Assembly (NCBI GenBank): GCA_025677815.1 | Contig: JAIXMP010000029.1 | Coordinates: forward strand, 310,001-374,000 | Origin: Phascolomyces articulosus | Lineage: Eukaryota; Mucoromycota; Mucoromycetes; Mucorales; Lichtheimiaceae | Direction: 5' to 3' | Length of the DNA stretch: 64,000 bases | Notes under the pieces: generated by a model | Database searches by the model: none | What the model saw: the letters and a program-made list of their open reading frames with translations, nothing else | What the model was told of the DNA's origin: nothing | In this document: piece by piece, positions 1-10,656 of the stretch | Numbering within the stretch: position 1 is the first letter of the stretch | Layout of the letters: every line of letters starts with the position of its first letter | Translations under genes and position numbers: made by a program

Positions 1-3000
1 ATATTGCTTCTCGCTATGGTCCCACAAGTGTCATTGGATCTGCTTGTCTGATTACAGGTCTAGGATATGCAAATCTTTATAAAAAATACAAATTTGCAGA
101 GGTGTGTATCTTATAAATAATATACCATAGGAATATACTACGTGTTTCTGTTCCTAGTAAAGTGTTTCTTATCTTACTCCGTTACTTAGGAAGTTGGTAG
201 CTTAGGCGTTGCACTTGCTGATCGCCTTGGAAGTAATCAAGAAAAGGGACGCGCATACCATATTTACGCTGCTTATGTACTTTTATGGAAATATCATCTT
301 CGTGAAGCAAACAAATATTTTAGGGATGCAGTGGAATACTGTTTATCTGCAGGCGATAATATATATATGGTTTTTAATCGAATGCATATTTCGATTCTTT
401 TGTTTGCCCAAGGAGATGATATGGCTGCAACTGCTCGTGAAACGCAATCAACTTATGATGAAATTCAATTGTGGTCACCCACTGTTGAAAATAAATGTTA
501 TACCATGGCAATTCTCCGCGCAACAAAAGCATTACAAGGTCATACTTATACTGATACACCTAATGTATTTGATGGCGATGATGGTTTCAATGATTTTCAT
601 TTTATCACAGAAAGCTGCGAGAACAGCTATAGCCCTGATATCATGCTCAATTGGTACGAGTCATACAAAATGGTGCCTCTCACTTTATATGGACATCTGG
701 AGGAAGCCATCAAGATTGGATATAGATCAATTGCCACCATCTATGGGCACCCTTCTTATCGCCATACCAGAATGATGCTCAATTTTTTTTCTTTGGCACT
801 TATTGAAAGAGCACGCCAAGATCCCTCGACATATCAAGAATGTATTGATCAAGTCAAAAAGAATCAGGAACTTGTCCACGAATGGGCTGTTCACAGCCCT
901 ATCAATTACTCCATGTTTTGGACTTTTATACAAGCCGAATTGGCAGGGTTGAGCGAACCTGCTAATATTTCCAAAGCTGGGCGACTATATGAAGAATCAA
1001 TAAATTTAGCCCGACAAGGCTCTTGGTACCTTGACTTATGCGTTATTCATGAATACACTGGTGGTTTTTATGAACGAATTGGATTCTATAATACAGCTTA
1101 CGGATATATACGAAAAGTGAGTAAAGAAAAATGTAGTTAGTTTTTGTTCGTTACAAGCTAAACTTGATGTCCACGTATATTTTATTATTAGGCTGTTGAT
1201 TTATACATGAAACATGGAGCTTACGGTAAAGGACAACAGTTAAGCAACAAATTTGCTAAACTCTTATCTGACTTTGATGATGACAAAATCGAAAGTCAAG
1301 CGATTGCTGTACAAACGGATCCTCTACCATATCATGGTTCGCATGAATGGAGCCCAAGCTCATCTTCAAATGCAAGTCGAACAGCAACAAATGAGCCTCT
1401 AGTAGTATGCGAGTCTTCCCTTACTCCTTCTACTTGTGAACAAACGTTGATGAATTTGGACATTGTTTGTATTACTACCACTACACCTTTTTTTGGTACA
1501 TAATTTTTTATAGTAGCTAACAGACTTGTATTAATTTTATAATACTTTAAACATGTATATCCTAGATCGATATGGCTTCCATTTTAAAGAGTAGTCATCT
1601 AATTTCATCAGAAGTACAATTTAATTCACTTTTAAGCTCGATGATGGGTAAATAATTTCAATATCATTTCTGCTTGTGTATAAAAAACTATACGTAGTAA
1701 TATGAGAATAGAAGGAAGATAACATATCTATTTGGACCATACTCTTTTTTTAAAAAAAAATGAAAATAGGGATCATTCTGGATGTTTCAGCTGCTGATTG
1801 TGTCGCAATCGTTGTAAAAGATGATAAATATGGTGTATGTGCATATGGAACACAACAAGATTATTCAACAACATACGACCCTCCTAAACCGCTTTCTGAA
1901 GATGATAACCTCGTATCAAGTCGAATTATCAACCATACAATTCATACTGGGGAAAGTATTTTTGTCAACGATGTTGAAAAAGATACTCGATTTGCAGTTG
2001 GACCATGGTTTGAACGTGTCAAGAGAAAATCCGTTGTTTGTATGCCAATCATTCATAAAGTTAATACGATGGGATGCTTGTTTATCGAAGGAGTTGTTGG
2101 AATCTTTACACAGAGACATATTGCTGTTCTGAGACTTTTATGTCAACAAATGGGTATTTCGGTTACCAATGCATTTTTATTTAAGTCCATTCAGCGTGTT
2201 ACTCAAGCAAATTCAAGGTATATTAATAAAAAAACAGAAGGGCTGGTATTTATTTAAAAAAAGTTGGTTCGATTAATAAAAAGAGTATAATTATTTACAT
2301 ATAGGATGATTGAAATGCAAAAACAAGCTCTTGAAGAAGCTCGACGAAGTAAAGAAGAGGCTGACAAAGCAACTCGATTGCGTGAAATTTTCTTGGCCAA
2401 TATGAGCCATGAAATCAGAACGCCGTTTTCTGGATTTTATGGAATGATATCACTATTAGCCGATACAAAGTAAGCAAACATAAAATAACAATTATCGACC
2501 TCCTTTTTAATTACCAACACTTTCTCTATTGTATTAAACATATATAAATACCATATAGATTGGATCCCGAGCAACGTGATTTAGTTCAAACTGCCAAACA
2601 ATCTTGTGAAATGCTTCTCCAGCTCATTGATGATTTACTAAACTTTTCAAAGTTGCAAGCAAATAAAGTCTCTTTGGATGTGGCTCCTGTTGCTGTGGAT
2701 GATCTCTTGGCAGATGTAATTGAGATGCTTATTGCTTTAGCTATCAATAAACACATTAATATTAGTTACAGTGTGGCACCTGATGTACCAGCGGTTATCC
2801 TGGCTGATGGAAATCGAATAAGGCAGTAAGTTTTACATCGTCATATCGCCACATTATACATAAATGCTTAAATAAAATTGTTTACCCCAATGTATCTACA
2901 GAATCATTATCAATCTTCTCGGTAATGCACTCAAATTCACCCACGACGGAGAGGTGAAAATCCGATGCTCTTTAGAAAAAAGAAGTTTATCACGCGATGG

Positions 3001-4772
3001 AAAAATATCCTTGCTATTCGAAGTAATTGATTCCGGTATTGGAATTAATGAAGAGCAACGCAAAGTACTTTTTATGCCATTCTCACAAGTGGATGGTAGT
3101 ACGACGTAAGCTTTTATATTACAAAAGTATTAAGGATTTTGTTGGTATAATATTACTAAAATTATTATTATACACTTCTGCAAATTTATAAATATCCATA
3201 TTAGACGTAAATATGGTGGGACAGGTCTTGGGTTAAGCATTTGTATGCAATTGGTTACGTTGATGTCGGGGAAAATTGACGTGGATAGCGTTCCAAATGA
3301 AGGCTCAAATTTCCACTTTAATGTAATCACATCCCGTGTTCATGCACAGGCCAACAAGCGAGAAGAAATGATCACAGAACTACTCAAGGAATTAGATGGG
3401 GCACAAATTCTTGTAGCAGCACCTTATGAATCTACAGTGAAAATGATACGACAGTTATTACCTGGTATTTCCATCGATGGTGCCTATACTGCATCTGATT
3501 TAGTGGGTCGACGAGCAAGCAATTATCATGTTATTATTGTTGGTATTTGGATGACAGCAAACGGTTCAAAAGATACGGAAGGTTGGGAAGAACAACTTGA
3601 GCAGTTCTTAAAAGATACACGATGTGTTGTTGTAATGCATTATCCTAGTGGTGCAGTAGGAGATTTACCATCCATCATGAAAAACCTCCCTGAAACTACG
3701 AATTCAGACAATATCAGCAACAGCAGTTGCAGTAGCAGTAGCAATAAAACCCAATGTCGGAATGCCCGCATCAAAAAAAATCCATCATCAGGTACTGCTC
3801 TTCGCAGTAATATCAATGGAAATTCAAATATAATCAAGCTTCCTGGACGATCTAAACCAGGTTCTGTTGTTCGTATATCGGTCCCTCTTCGACGAATTAC
3901 ATTACTAAAGTCACTTGTAAATATATTGCATCAGTCAAGCGATGAATATAACGCTGATACGATAATGACAAACATAAAGAGATCAACCCCACCATCTACA
4001 CCCCGTCCATCATCAATAGTTACAACTACGCGCATGGTTGAACCTGGAAAGAAACCAACTGATGACATGGTTACTACTGAAGAACGTACTCTTTACAACA
4101 CACAGAATCTACTTGTAGCAGAAGGTATATCTACATCACCGACAATACGCTTGATTATATGGAGTTAAATGAAGACTAAATAGCAGATATTTCTATGATT
4201 ATAATATAGATAATCCTGTAGCTCAGAAGTTGCTATATAAACAATTGACTCGATTAGGGTTCAAGGTTGTCTGCGCAAACAATGGACTAGAAGCAATTGA
4301 GGCATGGAAACAGCGCCCTCCAAATTATTTTAGAATGGGCTTCTTTGATCATCATATGCCCAAGGTAAATACTATATTTATTACATAAAGTAAAATGCTA
4401 TTTGAATATTTAAAATATAATGGCTAGGGGATGTGCACTTGTATTAATTTGTGTAATTTTTTTTTTAGTGCGATGGGATGGCAGCCACAAAGAAAATTAG
4501 AGGGATTGAAAAGGAAGAAAAGCGACAAAAATTGTTTCCCATTGTCGCACTCACAGCAGATATACAAGAAAGCACCCGCCAGACATGTCTAAGCATGGGG
4601 ATGAATGGGTATGTTGGTAATTATAGAGATAAACGGGAAAAGCACACACTTATCTATGGAGCCACCATAATAATATACTAATATTTACAATAGATATTTA
4701 ACAAAACCTGTAAACAAAAGATTATTGATAGAAACAATACGGCGATTTTGCTACGACAACAGAGGATCTTAA
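1..4772 (+). CDS. Group X hybrid histidine kinase, 3' part (5' end outside window)
   Basis: Twelve exons join in one frame: 3-101, 190-1116, 1192-1464, 1566-1647, 1770-2217, 2305-2469, 2559-2825, 2902-3105, 3205-4124, 4210-4364, 4469-4608, 4694-4772, giving 1252 residues and TAA. Order seen: helical TPR-like region (about residues 1-430), GAF domain (about 460-609), HisKA with H-box MSHEIRTP (His near 645), HATPase with N-box [11 protein letters not shown]1 DSGIGI, F-box [10 protein letters not shown] and G2 [10 protein letters not shown], a Ser/Asn-rich linker, then a receiver with acidic pair (VAED), phospho-acceptor Asp in [11 protein letters not shown] and YLTKP. All catalytic residues look intact. 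This order matches the C-terminal half of fungal group X kinases (S. pombe Mak2/Mak3), whose N-terminal Ser/Thr-kinase-like and AAA parts would lie upstream. Those kinases feed the Mpr1-Mcs4/Prr1 phosphorelay in peroxide response; that role here is inferred. The third intron uses a weak GTTTGT donor, so that junction is the least certain. Confidence 0.9.
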
Positions 4773-5984
4773 TATCATTTAGCTTTTTTTACGTAATTTC
4801 AAACGTTGATAAAAGACATTGGAATATACCCTTAGAAAAATAGTATATAATATAATGATATCTATATTTATTAATAAATGTAATACGTAATTATCCTGAC
4901 AAACATATTAAAATTTATGTTAGATTGGGTTATCAAAATGTTTGTGATTCTTTTCCTATTAATCAAATATATTGTTCATTCAGCTTCATATTGTAATGGA
5001 TAGCTACTATACTTATATTAAAGCGATGCATCAAGACCAAATTTGAGTAATTGGTATAAACATATTTTATCCAGGCAGATTCATGGTTCTGATTTGTCAA
5101 CAAGGTATTGTATATAATCCGGCTATTGTACATGTGTTATTATGTTATGTTTTTATTATATTACATAATAGCTTTATATTTTTGCTTTCCTTAATACAAT
5201 AAAAAAGTCACTCCCCAAATATGTGTATGGTAAAGAAGAACGGCTCAGACTATCAAAAAAATTTGTAGTAATAATACAGTACCCTATATATTATTGGTAA
5301 CCAAATTATGTATGTGTGACCCAATCAAATGATGTAACCATAAGAAAAAGAAGGGTATCATAATAGAAAGCTGCTAGAATCAGTTTATTAGCTATTACGG
5401 GTGTAAGTTTTTTCGTTTTGAATGAGCCTGATGTTTGTTTGCAAAATATATAGAAAATAAGCCAATAATTTTATTCTTTCTATCATAGAACATCATCATT
5501 ACCATGGTCATCAGAAATAGCTTTTTTCAGCCACTGATTAGGGAACAGGGTCAGTTGTTATACCATAAGTACGTTATTCATAAAGTATCTGAGCTCGCCA
5601 ATGTATGCAATTTCACCAGAAAAAACATAGCCCATAAAAATAATTTTTAAGAAGGTGATACAAAATTAATGCAAAAAAAAAAATCAAATAATCGATCTGT
5701 ATCTGTCACAAACATACATTAGATCTGCATCCTACATTATAATGCAATTTCTATCATACGATATACTATGGTTTATCCTTATGTACGTTAAGATATTAAC
5801 AAATATTATAATAAATAATAATTGAAATATATAAAAAAAATTTGATATTTGTTATTTAAAATAAAGTATCAATAAAATCATAACTATATATATTTTTATA
5901 TAATTATAATATCATTGATTAGTGCAAGATATAAGCAGAATGTTGATGTGAACATTTCTTACGTGTTTTGTCGTAATTCTTCGT

Positions 5985-6016
5985 CACGGCCATACACGGG
6001 CAAATTTATGGCCGTG
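5985..6016. promoter_or_regulatory. Perfect 9-bp inverted repeat upstream of methyltransferase
   Basis: CACGGCCAT (5985-5993) and ATGGCCGTG (6008-6016) are exact reverse complements separated by 14 nt, in GC-rich sequence inside an otherwise AT-rich promoter. It ends 118 nt before the ATG at 6135 and about 38 nt before the TATA-like box. A dimeric transcription-factor site is plausible but not shown. Confidence 0.4.
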
Positions 6017-6054
6017 CTTAAAGCGGGTTTAGGAATTATAATTTAGCCGCTGGG

Positions 6055-6062
6055 TATATAAA
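6055..6062 (+). promoter_or_regulatory. TATA-like box of methyltransferase gene
   Basis: TATATAAA lies 73-80 nt upstream of the ATG at 6135, a usual distance for a fungal TATA element. Confidence 0.4.
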
Positions 6063-6134
6063 TTACAGCTTAGTTGAGGTTTTATCGCTGTTAGGGCTTT
6101 CTCTTTCACTTTTACATCACACACAAAAAAAAAT

Positions 6135-7533
6135 ATGGATACCATCAAATATATTCAGCATAAGCCTTTCCTTGGTTTTTTCACGGTATATACTTCAAAA
6201 ATTTTACGTGTCATTGAATATATTGCTTATTTATTCTTATATATATGTTAGGATTTCTTGGATACGCGTTATTTCAATGAACCTACTAATACCGCTCCTT
6301 TAAAGGTCCTCGAGGTAGATTGATTCTTTTTCTGATACAATAGAATAAAATACGAAGATAAAACACTTTTTTAACTGGACACGTATACCTATTTTCAATC
6401 TTTTAGGTCGGGTGTGGGTAGGTGAAAAAATGTGTTCTATTAGATTGTTTTGATTGATTACTAACAGAATATAAAAGTCCAGGACATTTTTCTGCATTGC
6501 TCAAGAAACATTATCAAGATCGAATTTATCTTACAGCCATTGATCCATCCGAGGAAGATATTACATTAACCACTAAGCATAATGTAGATGTCAATTATAT
6601 TGCAACCACAGCCATTGATATGGATGTTGAAAAATACGGTGAAACGTTTGATGTGATTTTTTTCTCAAAATCACTTCATCATTGCGATCCTTTGGATGCG
6701 GTACGTTGAAGAACAAACTAAAAAAAGTACTGGGTTATGAGAAGATGCAACAAGAAGAGTCATGCGGCGCGTATCTGCAAGAATCCTTCTATGATTCTTT
6801 TTCTCATGCATATTAAACTTTATAATAATATTAGACTGTTGATCAAGTTCATCGTTTCCTCAAGAAAGGTGGTCTTCTAGTTGCTGAAGAATTTGATCGT
6901 AATGGAATTACTGCTGATACTGCTCGATGGTACTTTGATCGATTGGATTTATTAAAGAGTGGTAACCACCTTTTACCACCTACACACAAGAATGAACGTA
7001 CGCAAAAACATTGGGCAGAAATGATGGATATTACAGCAGGTACTCCTTTGGAACGTTGGAATGCATTCTTTGCCCATCACCATCACAGCCATGGACATAA
7101 TCACGGTCATGACCATGGTCATCAACATGATCATCAGCATTCTCATGGTCATCATCATGATCATCACAAACATAAGCAGCACCATGAAGAAGAAACTGTT
7201 CAGCACTTTAAGCATGGTTTACATGGAGAAGATATGTCAAGCTACGGTGCTATGACTGCCTCTATTGCTCGAGCTTTCGGTACGGAAGTAAAGGTGATCG
7301 ATAATAAACCATTTTTCCAAGCAATGATTGTTCATCATGGGTAAGTAATCCATTTTTTTATATCAATCTTTCCGGCTGATAATAGATCTCTCATCCTTAC
7401 ATTATCTAGTTTGGAAGATTCTGAAGTAGGAAAAGCAATTTTGGAAACATATATGATTCAAGAATCAGCTGCTATCAAGGATGGAAATATTAAGGGTTTA
7501 GGTGTCCACTTCGTAATTGAAAAGCAAGCTTAG
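6135..7533 (+). CDS. SAM-dependent methyltransferase with His-rich loop
   Basis: Six exons (6135-6185, 6252-6314, 6407-6417, 6478-6700, 6835-7340, 7410-7533) give 325 residues. A class I methyltransferase fold is suggested by VLEVGCGPGHF (motif I, SAM binding, about residues 36-46), an acidic motif II region (LTAIDPSEED), FDVIFFSKSLHHC and the post-motif KKGGLLVAEEF. Motif I is completed only by an 11-nt microexon (6407-6417, GT-AG on both sides); without it the frame and the GxGxG motif are lost. After residue 190 comes a stretch of about 40 residues that is mostly His with Gly, Asp and Ser (HHHHSHGHNHGHDHGH and onward), as in metal-buffering loops of zinc transporters, but no membrane segments are present. 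It looks soluble. The methyl acceptor is unknown; metal binding by the loop is inference. Confidence 0.85.
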
Positions 7534-7859
7534 AGAAATGACGTGTCTCTTGTTTCATAATAAAAAATTAAACAATTTTTTGGATTGATATCCCATAATG
7601 GTTACAAATGAATGTGAGAGAGGAGGATTTTATCTTTGTTAACGAAATGTCAGGTTCAGGCTATGCATAATCATCCAACACAGCTTGGAGGCTATTTTTG
7701 GAACGTGTCTAAATTATGTTTCAGCCAATAAGCGATCGCCTCGTTGCTTGGATCGCTGATTCCTTAACAATAAGAGACACCTGCCTTGCCTATTTTGAAA
7801 TTCGTTTCTTCTCCTCACTTTCACTTCTTTAATCTCTTTTTTTTTAAATCTCATCTATC

Positions 7860-8325
7860 ATGGTAAGTTCAGAATAACTGGGAAAACCCTCAATTGAACA
7901 TCCTTTTAAATAACTATAATATTTATTATTCATGTTTTGAATAGGCAACTGCACCTACTATCCGCAAGAAGAACGCTGTCTATCAAAACAACGTCAACAA
8001 GCGTGGTCATGTCAAGACATCACTTATGGTATGTAAAATAAAAAATTAAGGAACTGAATTCATTAATCATCAACCCCATTGTATACTTATATATATTTGG
8101 TTTTTTTGAGGGGTTAAATAGAAAGAAGAAAAGGGCTTCCGTCTTCCAGTAACATATTGGGCCTTTGGTATTTTGGTTTTCGCCCTTGTTGGTGGAGGTA
8201 AAGTATTTCAAACTGAACAACATACATTCTTTCTTTTCATAATTCATGGTTGGGATGCATATTCCTTATACTAATGTGGTTTTTTCACTATAGCCCTTTT
8301 ACAATTACTTGACTTTTTCTTCTAA
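7860..8325 (+). CDS. RAMP4/SERP1 (Ysy6-like) ER translocon-associated protein
   Basis: Four exons (7860-7862, 7945-8028, 8122-8197, 8294-8325) encode 64 residues, the usual size of this family. Exon 1 contains only the ATG, with the donor GTAAGT directly after it. The protein has a basic N-terminal half (RKKNAVYQNNVNKRG, then VKTS) and one C-terminal hydrophobic segment (TYWAFGILVFALVGGALLQL) near residues 41-60, i.e. a tail-anchored ER protein. RAMP4/SERP1/Ysy6 associates with Sec61 and protects newly made membrane proteins during ER stress. Its 3' end faces that of the GILT-like gene, with about 200 nt between the two stops. Confidence 0.9.
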
Positions 8326-8525
8326 ACCTTCATAACTGAGACGACCCTTAACACAACATTAAACTAGAAACCAACCAACTTCTTTTTCTCATTGCCTCGA
8401 TCCATCCCACGAACCCCTCCCAAACAATATCTTTATAACATCTACTGTACATACTCCAAACAATTGATTAAACATTATTTTTTAATTTTTTTTTTAACTC
8501 AAAAGTTAAAAATGAAGGGGGCTTT

Positions 8526-9720
8526 TTAGTTGCCTTTATTGTAGGCTTCTTCAATCGTACGAGCAAAATCAGAAATATCATGACCACCTTCACATTGCTA
8601 TTTCAAACGGATATTGGGGGGGGAAGAGAGAAGTGTTATTTTTTAAAAGGAGTGAACATTAGTTATTTGTGTACTATAAAGCAGATTCTCATATTGGATC
8701 AAAAGGGAAGAAGAAATTATTATATTGTTGAAAAGAGAATTATATATTATATACAAACCTTCCACACTTCATCATGGATACATCGTAACTTATTGTTGAT
8801 ATAAATTGTACAACTTTTTCTGTGATGGTTATGATAAAAAGGATTGACTTGGTTAATCATACATCGTGTTGGTTATGATCAACTGGGTTATTCTTTAATT
8901 AATACTTACTCCACGTTTAAACTTAACGTTCGTTCGACTGAGTTTTTCAACAATTCAGTACCCTCTGAACCTTCGGAACATGTTTGTACTGGAGCATAAT
9001 CTTTTCCGATTCGATTCGCTAATACAATATAAGAATAAAGGGCGAAGAAGAGAATTTAGCCAAATGCTGGGAATAGACTGTCCATTGAAAAAAAGGGATC
9101 CATACCGCATTTTGTTGTCAAGTATTCATCTACACCAATATCTTGATATTCTTCATTTAAACATAGTGTAAACCCATTAAACCAATCGCTAATATCTGGA
9201 TATGATTGCTTGAAGCATAATTCTTGAATATTGCCTAGACATTCAGATGGTCCATGCTTACTAATAAAGGTAAATCATATATTTATACCCAAATTTTCAT
9301 ATTCTTGTACTCGTAGTAAAAAAATAAAATGAGTCAATTATGATAAATATAAAAAGAGATGTATACCATTCAACACCATAGGGTTGAGAAGAATTGGGTC
9401 TACCAATATAATTCACATCAAGTGATACAGGTACCTTCACTTGTTTCACTATATGTGTAAAAAAAGGGGCGGATAATAGATGTTTTAGTTTCATTTTTCA
9501 CAGTGGAGGGAATAAGGTTATATAACTTACACACTTCAGAAAATACTTGTTCACAATCAACCTTATCAGGACACTTGGACATTACAAATAACTCAATGGG
9601 AACTGGAGTTTGTAAAGGATTCCAATCATTGAACTGAGGACTAATATTTCGTCTCCATGTCATAAAAGTGACGCCCATAATTAAGAGCGCCACAAGCATT
9701 ATACCACATTGTCGTTGCAT
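8526..9720 (-). CDS. GILT-like thiol reductase
   Basis: Six exons on the minus strand (9531-9720, 9367-9448, 9106-9260, 8910-9018, 8759-8819, 8526-8597) give 222 residues. An N-terminal hydrophobic segment (about residues 6-22) serves as signal peptide or anchor. Then comes a thioredoxin-fold strand with VPIELFVMSKCPDKVDCE, followed by VPVSLDVNYIG, the GILT-type CKHGPSECLGN (matching the CQHGxxEC signature) and several further Cys. Animal GILT reduces disulfides in lysosomes with a CXXC site; here the equivalent cysteines are spaced CX5C, which I believe is common in fungal members. Likely a vacuolar or secretory oxidoreductase. An ATG further upstream (9874) opens a different frame and was not used. 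Confidence 0.85.
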
Positions 9721-10392
9721 AATCTATTCTTTTGGAGAAGTGATATTTATAAAGTGTGTGGTATAATAGAAAAGAAAATAAAAGTGTCACCAAAATAATA
9801 ACCAAGATAACGCAACCAATGATTAGAATTGAAACATCGCGGAGATCTTCGCAGAACAGTGAAATTTTATGCATGGATGATCAGTAGCCATCTATGATCT
9901 GGCCAATGCATACTTTGTTTAACACCTAGTTAGTAACCCAGCTTTTGTAGTAAGAACGCGCACTTGCGTCTGTTTACCTTGTAACAATAATAGTAATAAA
10001 AATAATATTAGTTTCGCAAGAAATTTATACTAATATATTGTGTTCCATCTAAACTGATAGTACATAAAATCTACCATCTGGATCATTTATACTAGTTTCC
10101 GAAAGATAAACAAACTGTTGATCAACTAGTAGAATAACATAAATTGCGTTCTAAACAATTATCTTTTATATACTATGAGTAAACACCATGCAGTTTTCTA
10201 TAGAGTAATGCGGTAATTTCAGGAGAATTTATTTTTTATAATATTTTACATGCCTTTCCTCTTCATTATACCTACATTACATAAAGCATTGCTATAATCT
10301 TGTTTGGATTTGTGGTGGTACACTTATTAACACATAGTACTACAAATACTTTTATTTTTTAGCGTGACACTATGTTAATCTAGGATCTTGAC

Positions 10393-10413
10393 CCGCTGTC
10401 AGATAAACAGCGG
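10393..10413. promoter_or_regulatory. Candidate zinc-cluster binding site (inverted repeat) upstream of PDR transporter
   Basis: CCGCTGT and ACAGCGG form a perfect 7-bp inverted repeat with a 7-nt spacer, so the outer triplets read CCG-N15-CGG. Paired CGG/CCG triplets are the usual half-sites of fungal Zn2Cys6 regulators, which control many PDR pumps. It lies about 240 nt upstream of the ABC start codon. Binding is inferred. Confidence 0.35.
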
Positions 10414-10526
10414 CAAATGGCGCCGAGCTTGATAACGCCGATAATGCTGAAACCAAAAAAAAAAAAAAAAAAAATACTCAGTCTAGAAAATCCATTCATC
10501 GGTAGCATGTGCCGGATCTGTCAAAA

Positions 10527-10535
10527 TATATAAAA
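10527..10535 (+). promoter_or_regulatory. TATA-like box of ABC transporter gene
   Basis: TATATAAAA about 120 nt upstream of the ATG at 10653. Confidence 0.35.
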
Positions 10536-10644
10536 AAACGTTGTCCATATAGCGCACCATCCTCTTTTATTCTTCTTTACTCAAGTAGAATTTCTTATAT
10601 CCATTTATATATATAATAAACATATCATTTTACGTAATATCTCA

Positions 10645-10656
10645 ATGCCACCATGA
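10645..10656 (+). promoter_or_regulatory. Upstream ORF (Met-Pro-Pro-stop) overlapping the ABC start codon
   Basis: ATGCCACCATGA: a three-codon ORF whose TGA overlaps the main ATG at 10653 (ATGA overlap). The main ATG sits in a strong context (CCACCATGATG) that is itself part of the small ORF. A second ATG follows in frame at 10656. Scanning ribosomes that start upstream would have to reinitiate or backtrack. Confidence 0.45.

Larger units (their letters stand above)
4773..6134. other. AT-rich intergenic region
   Basis: I see no convincing coding frame. It holds the 3' flank of the histidine kinase and the upstream region of the methyltransferase gene. The only structured elements noticed are a perfect inverted repeat at 5985-6016 and a TATA-like box at 6055-6062. 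Confidence 0.6.
9721..10652. other. Intergenic region between divergent GILT-like and ABC genes
   Basis: Shared upstream region of two divergent genes. I see no coding frame. It contains an inverted repeat at 10393-10413, an A-run of about 18 nt at 10457-10474, a TATA-like element at 10527-10535 and a three-codon upstream ORF at 10645-10656. Confidence 0.55.

Noticed and set aside
7072..7190. His-rich sequence as evidence for a zinc transporter (ZIP/CDF)
   Set aside because: No hydrophobic helices occur in the model, and the flanking sequence carries methyltransferase motifs.
9641..9874. Upstream ATG at 9874 as the true start of the GILT-like gene
   Set aside because: It is in a different frame from the thioredoxin-fold exon and would need an unsupported extra intron; the ATG at 9720 already gives a signal-like N-terminus.
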